Part shown: piece after piece, positions 1 through 5,100 of the stretch
Layout: each line of letters starts with the position of its first letter
How positions within the stretch are numbered: position 1 is the stretch's first letter
Origin: Legionellales bacterium UBA4722
GTDB lineage: Bacteria; Pseudomonadota; Gammaproteobacteria; DSM-16500
Assembly: GCA_002404295.1 (NCBI GenBank)
Contig: DHJK01000026.1
Span: forward strand, 1 to 5,100
Length of the DNA: 5,100 nucleotides
Direction of reading: 5' to 3'
Notes under the pieces: model-generated
Told to the model about the DNA's origin: nothing
Database searches by the model: none
The model's input: only the letters and a program-made list of their open reading frames with translations
Program-made: the position numbers and the translations under genes

Positions 1-68
1 TTATGAGATTTAAGTGTAACCTAAATTTATTTTACATTAACCCCTAAATAGTGACCTTGATGGATTAA
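1..68. other. Short A+T-rich stretch beyond the TPR-like gene, no feature seen
   Basis: These bases follow the stop codon of the TPR-like gene in its reading direction. No strong hairpin with a T-tract, no ORF and no repeat are visible, so the 3' end of that transcript cannot be placed within the window. Confidence 0.6.
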
Positions 69-1778
69 TTATGTATAACTGAGAGGTTTTTTTTGCCGAT
101 GTAATGCACTTTGATTTGATTCTTCTAAAAATTCCAGAGCCCCTGTGTCATTGGAATTAGCAGGTGTCGATAGCGGTTTATTTTCTTGATTTATACTTTT
201 TAAAAACCCGAAAATTCCTGTGCCGCTCGTGGTAACAAGCTGAGTAAGAGTAGTATCTTCGATAAAAGTGGCTCTACTTGTATTGATAAATGAATCATAG
301 TAGATGCGGCCTGAGGCGTTAGAGGTTTTGCTAAAAATTGTATTTGAATTAAAAAGTGAGGTTGAGGTTTTTTTTTCTTCAGCTTCAGTAAAAGTTTCTT
401 TTTCTTTTTTTGTGCATGTTTTATATAGGGGTTCTTTCTTTCTCTTTTTTGATGTGGCAGCATCCTTCTTTGGCGTCATGGGAAAAGGTGCTTCCTCTTT
501 TTTGTCTGGTTCTTCGGTTAAATTGTTTGATTCACATTGTTTTGCAGTTATTTTTTCTACGCTGTCATTAACAGGGTATAAACTTTTATTTTCTAAAAGT
601 GTAATCTCTGATGCTTGATTAAAAAAATCGGTTGCTATTGTTTCTTGTCCTATAAAATAATAAATCGTACCAATGCCGGCGCAGCATTTAGCTGTAAGCT
701 CATTTTTTTCACCATATACTGCTATAAAAGCACAGAGTACCGCTGCATCGTAAGCCATTCCTGTTTCTGTTATTCTCTGCTTGCACCTGGCATGAGTGAT
801 TGAGTAAGCGAGGGGATGTGCTGTCCCAATTATTTTCTTAAGGTGATGAAGGCAGGATGCATTTTCAAAAAAATAATTTGCGATTTTATCTTGTTTGAGA
901 GAGCGGTATAGCTTACCTAAATTTTCATAGCAGGCTGCGATAAATGAATTCGTCATGCCCAATTTGTTTATATAATTATACAATATTATTTTGTTCGCAT
1001 TGATTGCTTTTACTTTCATCTTTTGTGCATATTCGGCATCCGTTTTGTCATAAACACGGGTGTGACCTGCTTTTGATGTGATTTCTAATATTTTGTTCTT
1101 GGCAAAATTTAAATTATCGATCGTGAAAGGAATGGGTATGGGTATTGAATCATCAAGAGTACCTTTCTCTAGCTTTTTATTTTTGGCCATAACCCAGTAG
1201 ACAATTTCACCCTTTTCTCTAGCCAAATAGAGCTTGCAGTATTCTATTTTCGTATCATCCGACATTAAACAAAAATCATAATCGTAGGGTGTGCCTATTT
1301 TGCAATCATAAGCAGTGCCTATTTGATAATAAATAGCACCTATATTGCTACTACATTTAAAAATTGCGATATATAAATCTTTTTTTTGAGTAGGATTTGC
1401 TTCGCCATTAAGAAGGAAGATGTAAATTTTCAGTGCTTTTTTGTAATAATACAATGCTTGTACAATATCGTATTGATCACCAGGCTTATTATAAATACTT
1501 GCTATATCTATATAACAAGATGCGACAGAGATGGAGATGGGTTTGATTTTGGAATAAATTCTAGCTGTTTCATTTAAAAGTTTTAAAGCCTGAAGGAGGT
1601 CGCCTGACTTTGAGCAGGCAAGTGCTTGTGCATAATATTCTTTACTGCGAAGAAATATCTGCGAAGCAAATTGACTATCAACCATTTCTAATGCAGACCC
1701 AGTGGTCTGAAAGTCATTATTTTTATAAACACCGTGCAAGTTTTTTGCTATTAAAGATTTTATCAATCTATCGCGCAT
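69..1778 (-). CDS. TPR-like repeat protein of unknown function with a charged, low-complexity C-terminal tail
   Basis: A 569-residue protein that I cannot assign to a named family. The start is supported by AAAAGGA (1785-1791) six bases upstream of the ATG. Residues about 45-155 and 270-395 resemble tetratricopeptide-type helix pairs: GDLLQAL..ARIY, QALYYYKKALKIY, NIGAIYYQIG, ENLGKLYRSLKQDKIANYFF and GIGTIYYFIGQETIATDFF show the usual small/aromatic spacing. TPR arrays usually bind other proteins. Between the two blocks (about 156-265) lies a non-repeat insert with a short tandem IGTAYDCK/IGTPYDYD. From about 415 onward the chain is polar and K/E/T/S-rich, with a basic cluster KKRKK at 444-448 and an acidic patch ALEFLEES near 547-554. 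There is no signal peptide or membrane span. Its DNA is visibly more A+T-rich than the adjacent protease gene. It follows the M50 gene by 39 bases. A secreted effector is possible, a cytoplasmic scaffold equally so. That the gene is real is likely; its function is unknown. Confidence 0.78.
   Translation of the reverse strand: MRDRLIKSLIAKNLHGVYKNNDFQTTGSALEMVDSQFASQIFLRSKEYYAQALACSKSGDLLQALKLLNETARIYSKIKPISISVASCYIDIASIYNKPGDQYDIVQALYYYKKALKIYIFLLNGEANPTQKKDLYIAIFKCSSNIGAIYYQIGTAYDCKIGTPYDYDFCLMSDDTKIEYCKLYLAREKGEIVYWVMAKNKKLEKGTLDDSIPIPIPFTIDNLNFAKNKILEITSKAGHTRVYDKTDAEYAQKMKVKAINANKIILYNYINKLGMTNSFIAACYENLGKLYRSLKQDKIANYFFENASCLHHLKKIIGTAHPLAYSITHARCKQRITETGMAYDAAVLCAFIAVYGEKNELTAKCCAGIGTIYYFIGQETIATDFFNQASEITLLENKSLYPVNDSVEKITAKQCESNNLTEEPDKKEEAPFPMTPKKDAATSKKRKKEPLYKTCTKKEKETFTEAEEKKTSTSLFNSNTIFSKTSNASGRIYYDSFINTSRATFIEDTTLTQLVTTSGTGIFGFLKSINQENKPLSTPANSNDTGALEFLEESNQSALHRQKKPLSYT
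1281..1325 (-). repeat. Imperfect 24-base in-frame tandem duplication inside the TPR-like gene
   Basis: Bases from 1281 and from 1305 align at a period of 24, with 16 of 21 positions identical and the shared block GTGCCTATTT. In the protein this gives two adjacent eight-residue units, IGTAYDCK (153-160) and IGTPYDYD (161-168). The period is a multiple of three, so the frame is kept. Divergence between the copies suggests the duplication is not very recent. Confidence 0.65.
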
Positions 1779-1784
1779 GTCATA

Positions 1785-1791
1785 TCCTTTT
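1785..1791 (-). promoter_or_regulatory. Ribosome binding site of the TPR-like gene
   Basis: AAAAGGA on the minus strand lies six bases before the ATG at 1778. It is the best Shine-Dalgarno match near this start and fixes the N-terminus as MRDRLIK. The gap to the upstream protease gene contains no convincing promoter. TTGGCC, 17 bases, TATTCC at the end of the protease gene is the nearest candidate and is weak. Confidence 0.6.
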
Positions 1792-1817
1792 CACAGATTT
1801 ATGGAATAGAGGTGGTT

Positions 1818-2465
1818 TTACATGAGGCCAAAGATGCCGGCAATCGCATTCGATAAGAAGATGATAGGTGGCAAAAGGATATAATTTAAAATACCCGTAA
1901 ACATTAAAATTAATAAAATAAAGAATCCATAGCGTTCAAGATGGTAAAAATACCAGGCCATTTTCCCGGGTAATAAATTATAGAGTGCTTTTCCGCCATC
2001 TAAAGGTGGAATCGGTAAGCAATTTAGAACGCCAAGCACAATATTAATTTGAATCCCGGCCATGCCCATGCCTACCAGCGGCACGCCATACCAAAGTGGT
2101 AAACCCATGCTGAGTTTGGCAATCCCAGCCCAAAGCAATGCCATTAATAAGTTGGCGGCGGGACCTGCGAGTGCGACAAAAACCATATCTGTGCGTGGGT
2201 TGCGTAGATTGCGTGCGTCTACCGGTACGGGTTTGGCCCAGCCGAAAATAAAATTACTGACCATTAAAAGCACTACAGGAACTGCGATGGTGCCTATAGG
2301 GTCTATATGTTTAAGTGGATTAAGCGTTAAGCGGCCAGACAAGCGTGCTGTTTGGTCGCCAAATAAGGACGCGACCCAGCCATGGGCGACTTCATGTCCT
2401 GTTATAGCAAACAAGACGGGCAAGGCCCAGATGGCGATTTTTTGTGCAACGCTGAGTTCTATCAT
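1818..2465 (-). CDS. Site-2 protease family (M50) zinc metalloprotease, integral membrane
   Basis: A 215-residue polytopic inner-membrane protein of the bacterial S2P-like M50 family, which cleaves substrates within or next to the membrane using a zinc ion. The HExxH zinc site is HEVAH at residues 24-28 in the first membrane segment. The third metal ligand is most likely D156 in the NCLPIPPLDGG motif (148-158). FGWAKPVPV (74-82) and ALAGPAANLLMA (98-109) are further family hallmarks. About five to six hydrophobic segments cover the chain, with no PDZ domain, so it is the compact type and not RseP. Length and the N-terminal pattern (xxQKIAIWALPVLFAITGHE) fit full-length relatives. No upstream in-frame ATG precedes a stop at 2502-2504, so the start is firm although it lacks a Shine-Dalgarno sequence. 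Natural substrates of this subgroup are largely unknown. In some gammaproteobacteria, relatives sit near trpS and scpAB (from memory); those genes are not here. Confidence 0.95.
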   Translation of the reverse strand: MIELSVAQKIAIWALPVLFAITGHEVAHGWVASLFGDQTARLSGRLTLNPLKHIDPIGTIAVPVVLLMVSNFIFGWAKPVPVDARNLRNPRTDMVFVALAGPAANLLMALLWAGIAKLSMGLPLWYGVPLVGMGMAGIQINIVLGVLNCLPIPPLDGGKALYNLLPGKMAWYFYHLERYGFFILLILMFTGILNYILLPPIIFLSNAIAGIFGLM

Positions 2466-2471
2466 GTGCAG

Positions 2472-2500
2472 AGTATAAATGAGAACGGGGTTGAGGTCTA
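2472..2500 (-). promoter_or_regulatory. Predicted sigma-70-type promoter of the M50 protease gene, giving a leaderless mRNA
   Basis: On the minus strand TAGACC (2495-2500; four of six match TTGACA) is followed after exactly 17 bases by TATACT (2472-2477; five of six match TATAAT). The ATG begins seven bases after the -10 box, which is where transcription would normally start. No Shine-Dalgarno sequence lies between. The arrangement therefore predicts a transcript with almost no 5' leader. The boxes are seen; their use is inferred. Confidence 0.5.
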
Positions 2501-2532
2501 TTTAAGGGAGGTTGTTTACCAACGAAAAAAGT

Positions 2533-2561
2533 TTGGAACTCTCTGCTGTCTCAGCTAGACT
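2533..2561 (+). promoter_or_regulatory. Candidate promoter of the ZIP transporter gene
   Basis: TTGGAA (2533-2538) and TAGACT (2556-2561) are 17 bases apart, each matching four of six consensus bases. This would give a leader of about 45 bases ending in the gene's ribosome binding site. TAAAAT at 2573-2578 is an alternative -10 box (five of six) but has no good -35 partner. I saw no clear Zur- or Fur-like palindrome in this region, so metal control cannot be read from it. Confidence 0.3.
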
Positions 2562-2600
2562 CATGGTTATCTTAAAATCAATCCCCTGCTTGGGAATAAC

Positions 2601-2605
2601 AAGGA
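2601..2605 (+). promoter_or_regulatory. Ribosome binding site that decides the GTG start of the ZIP gene
   Basis: AAGGA ends nine bases before the GTG at 2615. No in-frame ATG occurs near the N-terminus until well inside the first conserved membrane segments, so this site supports initiation at GTG. The resulting N-terminus (MSLLFYKIIAG) provides a complete first transmembrane helix. Confidence 0.6.
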
Positions 2606-2614
2606 CTAAACCGC

Positions 2615-3379
2615 GTGTCTTTACTTTTTTATAAAATTATTGCAGGCATTTTGATTCTCATTACCAGTTTAGTGGCGGCTATTTATCCTATTAAAGTGCG
2701 TGCCCGCCCACAACATCGTCCTATTTTAGAATTAGGGGATGCGTTTGCTAGTGGTATTTTTTTAGGGGCAGCTCTTTTTCATATGTTGCCAGATGCTGTA
2801 AGTGGGTTTGCTAATACGCTTCCTGATGCACATTACCCTGTCGCTGAGTTTTTCTGCGCATGTGGGTTTTTAGTTCTGTTATTTCTTGAACGTCTGGCGC
2901 AATGTGTGCCGCAAATTAAAGATGCGAAACAGGTCATGCCTTATATGGTTGCGCTTATTTTAATAATACATTCGCTGATTGAAGGCGGTGTGTTAGGCAT
3001 TAATGCAACGATGGCGACAGCTTTTGTTATTTTTGTAGCTATTCTTGCGCATAAAAGTTCAGAAAGTTTTGCTTTGGCTGTTGTTTTAAATCGCAGTCAG
3101 GTCACCACTAAAAAAAGTATTCTTATTGTCGGTGTTTTTTCTTTGATGACGCCTATCGGTATTCTATTGGGGACGACGATGGCTTCATTGCTGCAATACA
3201 AAGCAGGCCAACTTTGGACGGCTGGGTTTAATGCGTTTGCTGCAGGTACATTTCTTTATATGTCTACTTTGCATCATATTAATCATCATGAGCGTATGCA
3301 TGAGGCGGAAAACTTGAGGGAGTTTTTGTTTTTATTTATTGGATTGGTGGTGATGGCGTTATTGGCTATGTGGGTTTGA
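2615..3379 (+). CDS. ZIP-family divalent metal transporter
   Basis: A 254-residue inner-membrane protein of the ZIP (ZRT/IRT-like) family, which moves zinc or other divalent metals such as iron or manganese into the cytoplasm. About eight hydrophobic helices are visible, near residues 6-25, 41-60, 77-95, 107-129, 133-158, 169-194, 200-220 and 235-254. The family's metal-site motifs are present: HSLIEG (119-124) in helix 4 and HKSSESFAL (146-154) in helix 5, together holding the histidines and glutamates of the binuclear centre. GIFLGAALFHMLPDA (47-61) in helix 2 is also typical. The loop between helices 3 and 4 is short and lacks the usual histidine-rich cluster. Instead a histidine-rich stretch (HHINHHERMH, 220-229) lies between helices 7 and 8, and the glutamate often seen in helix 7 appears absent. 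Translation starts at GTG. The gene stands alone, divergent from the protease gene. The family is clear; the metal is not, so no gene symbol is given. Confidence 0.92.
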   Translation: MSLLFYKIIAGILILITSLVAAIYPIKVRARPQHRPILELGDAFASGIFLGAALFHMLPDAVSGFANTLPDAHYPVAEFFCACGFLVLLFLERLAQCVPQIKDAKQVMPYMVALILIIHSLIEGGVLGINATMATAFVIFVAILAHKSSESFALAVVLNRSQVTTKKSILIVGVFSLMTPIGILLGTTMASLLQYKAGQLWTAGFNAFAAGTFLYMSTLHHINHHERMHEAENLREFLFLFIGLVVMALLAMWV

Positions 3380-3408
3380 GTTCACTTGTGGCTCACGTTT
3401 TATTTTTC
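3377..3408 (+). terminator. Possible weak terminator between the convergent genes
   Basis: TGAG (3377-3380) can pair with CTCA (3392-3395), with CAC/GTG pairing inside, followed by a T-rich stretch (about 3398-3408). The hairpin is short and includes both stop codons of the convergent genes, whose ends are only 13 bases apart. Termination here is plausible for the ZIP transcript, but the stem is too weak to be sure. Confidence 0.25.
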
Positions 3409-4826
3409 TTGGTAGGGTCCACATAAACAGCATTATACGTCGGAGTAGTCCCGCCACCCTGCTGCCTAGTCTGATTTTTATCATTCCAATACCTCGCTAC
3501 TTTTTTCTTTGAATAAGTTCCTGCGGCTTGCTTCCGATATATATGCATCTCACTCTCATGTAATTCTTTCTCGGTCTTGGAGTTTTTTTCAGCCGCAGCT
3601 AATTCATCGTGTTTTAAAAAGAGATTATAGGCAACACCGCCCGCTGCAATTAGAGTTAATAAAACAGCCGCCGGTACGGCAAGATAGGGAAACACGAATA
3701 CAGCTACAGCGATCGCAGCCACCCTGGTCATTTTCTCTTTAGTTTCAGGATTTTTTATAGTCGCTATCAGTGATTTTTCTGTATTAACATATTTGTCGGT
3801 TAAGCTAGTTTCTTTTTTTGTCGCGTCATAAATATGATGAAGCACGGCCGGATTAACTTGTTTTTTTTCTTCGTCTTTTTTCCCTACTTTTTCCAATGCA
3901 GCACTCGTAGCAGATGTGACTCCTTTTTCCAATATATTTAGATCGGGGATACCGCTAAAAATACTCAGGGAAGGAATGGATACCATATGTGCCAAAGGCG
4001 TTGATATAGCCACCGCTGCCGTTTGAAACGCAGCAGAGAAATATAATGCATTTTTTTTATCAGCTAAATCTGTCATTAAGTTACAATGATGATATTGAAA
4101 TTGCGTGATACATTCACGCAGTGTTCTCATTTGATCTTGATGAAGAATACGAACTGAAATCGAATTTAAAACCATCAACGCATCTTTAGAATAAGAAATC
4201 ACATCATCTCTTGATCCCGCCATCCGCATGCGATCCATCACTTTACTTAAAAAAGTGATTTCAAGATCAAGTTCAGGTTTTTTTTCGAGCGATACGACTG
4301 TTTGAAGTGCCGTCAATGCATTGACCATTGATTGAATATGATTGATTTCAGTTTGCACTTTCGCATGAAAATCCAAATACGCTTTTTGTTCAGGCGATCT
4401 TTTTAAGATCAGTGCGTCGATTTCCGCTTTTAAAAAAGTATCAAACAATGCTGCTGTATCGGGTTCATTAGGAAAAATAGTGTTACCCTTTTTTTCAGTA
4501 AGGCTCTTATAAAATTGCCGCGTTTCTTCTTGACGTGAAACGTGGTCATGCTCTGGTCTTATCGCAACATAAAAATGTGCATAATACAGCGCAAGCGCTT
4601 TCATCGGATCTGTTTTTTCATATTTTATCAGTTCATTGTAGGCATCATAGACTGTTTTTGGTACTGGTACAGATGTTGCGAGAGGTGAAATAGACCAGGC
4701 GAGCCACCCAACCGTTTTAAATTTTGTAGCCTTTAAAAGAGCTTTTATTTGGTTAATTTCTTCCTGTGCTTGTTTTTGATAAGCAGGGGGTAAAGATGAA
4801 GATCGAGCGTTATTTGATCGAGCCAT
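3393..4826 (-). CDS. Unknown helical protein with a C-terminal hydrophobic hairpin; possible effector
   Basis: A 477-residue protein that I do not recognise. The ATG is preceded by AAAAGGTGG (4831-4839), with the AGG seven bases upstream, so the start is well supported. Most of the chain looks alpha-helical and polar, with coiled-coil-like stretches (about 15-35, 130-175, 185-260). A mildly hydrophobic segment covers 258-290. A stronger one covers about 367-403, broken by FPYLAVP, and could form a two-helix membrane hairpin. After it comes a charged segment (404-450) and a Q/G/T-rich tail ending in PTKKNKT. No signal peptide, catalytic motif or known domain is visible. Near the N-terminus there is a PPxY sequence (PPAY, 13-16). 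Its transcript is probably single-gene: it converges with the ZIP gene and has its own -10 box. Helical proteins with late hydrophobic hairpins are frequent among secreted effectors of intracellular bacteria, but nothing here proves secretion. That it is a real gene is very likely; function is unknown. Confidence 0.82.
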   Translation of the reverse strand: MARSNNARSSSLPPAYQKQAQEEINQIKALLKATKFKTVGWLAWSISPLATSVPVPKTVYDAYNELIKYEKTDPMKALALYYAHFYVAIRPEHDHVSRQEETRQFYKSLTEKKGNTIFPNEPDTAALFDTFLKAEIDALILKRSPEQKAYLDFHAKVQTEINHIQSMVNALTALQTVVSLEKKPELDLEITFLSKVMDRMRMAGSRDDVISYSKDALMVLNSISVRILHQDQMRTLRECITQFQYHHCNLMTDLADKKNALYFSAAFQTAAVAISTPLAHMVSIPSLSIFSGIPDLNILEKGVTSATSAALEKVGKKDEEKKQVNPAVLHHIYDATKKETSLTDKYVNTEKSLIATIKNPETKEKMTRVAAIAVAVFVFPYLAVPAAVLLTLIAAGGVAYNLFLKHDELAAAEKNSKTEKELHESEMHIYRKQAAGTYSKKKVARYWNDKNQTRQQGGGTTPTYNAVYVDPTKKNKT

Positions 4827-4874
4827 TAGCCCACCTTTTCCTATGTTTAAAAGTCTTGTTGAATAGTTGCTTTA

Positions 4875-4880
4875 AGTATA
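4875..4880 (-). promoter_or_regulatory. Candidate -10 box of the 477-residue unknown gene
   Basis: TATACT on the minus strand matches five of six bases of the -10 consensus, about 50 bases before the ATG. No good -35 box is found 16 to 18 bases upstream. Read on the other strand, the overlapping bases 4877-4882 give TATAGT, so the site could serve divergent transcription. Confidence 0.3.
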
Positions 4881-4909
4881 GTGCATATTTTTAACAACGG
4901 AGGGGGGTA

Positions 4910-5005
4910 GTGAACAAACCAAAGTTTTTTTATAAAATTATCGTGTTGTCAGGGACTTACGTAAGTATTCAGCGCCCCCTTGTCGTGAACGTGAGCGTGC
5001 TTTAA
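4910..5005 (+). CDS. Possible 31-residue small ORF with a strong ribosome binding site
   Basis: GGAGG (4899-4903), a full Shine-Dalgarno core, stands six bases before a GTG at 4910. The frame stays open for 31 codons to TAA at 5003-5005. The predicted peptide starts VNKPKFFYKIIVLSG (initiator read as Met in vivo) and ends LVVNVSVL. It is mildly hydrophobic and basic at the N-terminus, and resembles nothing I know. The frame runs through a palindrome and up to a REP-like repeat, which argues that it may simply be intergenic DNA. TATAGT at 4877-4882 could be its -10 box, but lacks a -35 partner. Treat as a low-confidence candidate. Confidence 0.15.
   Translation: MNKPKFFYKIIVLSGTYVSIQRPLVVNVSVL
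4955..4966. repeat. 12-base perfect palindrome in the intergenic region
   Basis: ACTTACGTAAGT reads identically on both strands. It could be an operator for a dimeric regulator, the tip of a dispersed repeat or a scar of a mobile element. It lies about 130 bases upstream of the 477-residue gene, too far for a simple repressor site at the -10 box. No second copy was found in this window. Confidence 0.4.
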
Positions 5006-5007
5006 TC

Positions 5008-5100
5008 CTCGTCATTGCGAGCATGAGGACGCAACCTAGTCTTTGCAGCGCTGCTTTTGAGCCTCAATGGTACTAATCAGCTTTGAAAAGACTAGGTTGC
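5008..5100. repeat. REP/MITE-like inverted repeat, cut by the window end
   Basis: GCAACCTAGTCTTT (5031-5044) and AAAGACTAGGTTGC (5087-5100) are a perfect 14-base inverted repeat separated by 42 bases. The right arm is still matching at the last base of the window, so the arms probably extend outward. The left flank contains CGTCATTGCGAGC (5010-5022), a core seen in dispersed intergenic repeats of many proteobacteria (recalled, not searched), so the expected right flank would be its reverse complement beyond 5100. Inside lies a small palindrome, GCAGCGCTGC (5045-5054). No transposase is encoded here. A transcript could fold into a long hairpin, so it may also end transcription arriving from outside. 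Confidence 0.7.

Noticed and set aside
200..463. A minus-strand frame of 87 codons rich in lysine and leucine
   Set aside because: It is an alternative frame of the same strand inside the TPR-like gene, created by A-rich codons, with no ribosome binding site seen. It could matter only if the A9 run slips.
304..618. A 104-codon open frame on the plus strand
   Set aside because: It is antisense to the charged tail of the TPR-like gene. Its F/S-rich translation is what the complement of K/E-rich codons gives.
2062..2478. A 138-codon open frame on the plus strand
   Set aside because: It lies antisense across the M50 protease gene, whose zinc motifs and family features are clear. Its translation looks like a typical shadow of a hydrophobic gene and has no matching domain.
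2582..2595. Small inverted repeat TCCC/GGGA before the ZIP ribosome binding site, as a riboswitch or Zur operator
   Set aside because: The stem is only four base pairs and resembles no known riboswitch or Zur site.
3395..3425. C-terminal NAVYVDP of the 477-residue protein as an EPIYA-like tyrosine phosphorylation motif
   Set aside because: It lacks the Glu-Pro-Ile context and is not repeated; a single tyrosine in a polar tail is not evidence.
3509..3742. A 77-codon plus-strand frame
   Set aside because: It is antisense to the 477-residue gene and shows no family features or ribosome binding site.
1..5100. CRISPR arrays, tRNA or rRNA genes, toxin-antitoxin pairs, phage genes
   Set aside because: No regularly spaced repeats, no cloverleaf or rRNA-like segment and no such protein motifs were seen on either strand.

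Overview
The window carries four protein genes on a moderately A+T-rich chromosome, plus a repeat-containing intergenic stretch at its right end. Two genes are ordinary housekeeping membrane proteins of recognisable families: a site-2-protease-like M50 metalloprotease and a ZIP-family metal transporter. The two others are larger proteins I cannot assign to a named family: a tetratricopeptide-like protein with a charged tail, and a helical protein with a hydrophobic hairpin. This mix, together with long A/T homopolymer runs and an intergenic repeat containing the CGTCATTGCGAGC core common in proteobacterial intergenic repeats, suggests a host-associated gammaproteobacterium, perhaps of the Legionellales/Coxiella/Rickettsiella type. 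That placement is inference from gene style; no marker gene is present.

Layout. Bases 1-68 hold nothing I can support. The TPR-like gene (1778 to 69) and the M50 protease (2465 to 1818) both read leftward, with 39 bases between them, so read-through from the protease into the TPR gene is possible. A 149-base divergent intergenic region (2466-2614) separates the protease from the rightward ZIP transporter (2615-3379). It holds candidate promoters for both sides; the one for the protease sits so close to its ATG that a leaderless mRNA is predicted. The ZIP gene converges, with a 13-base gap, on a leftward 477-residue unknown gene (4826 to 3393).

The right end (4827-5100) contains a TATACT box for the 477-residue gene, a tiny possible GTG-started ORF with a strong ribosome binding site, a 12-base palindrome, and a REP/MITE-like inverted repeat that runs into the window edge.

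No pathway joins the four genes. The transporter and protease are core functions of the inner membrane. The two unknown proteins look like lineage-specific accessory genes. Features such as a glutamate-rich C-terminal motif, a KKRKK cluster and a PPAY motif make them possible secreted effectors, but this remains a hypothesis. I saw no CRISPR array, tRNA, rRNA, transposase or clear defence system.
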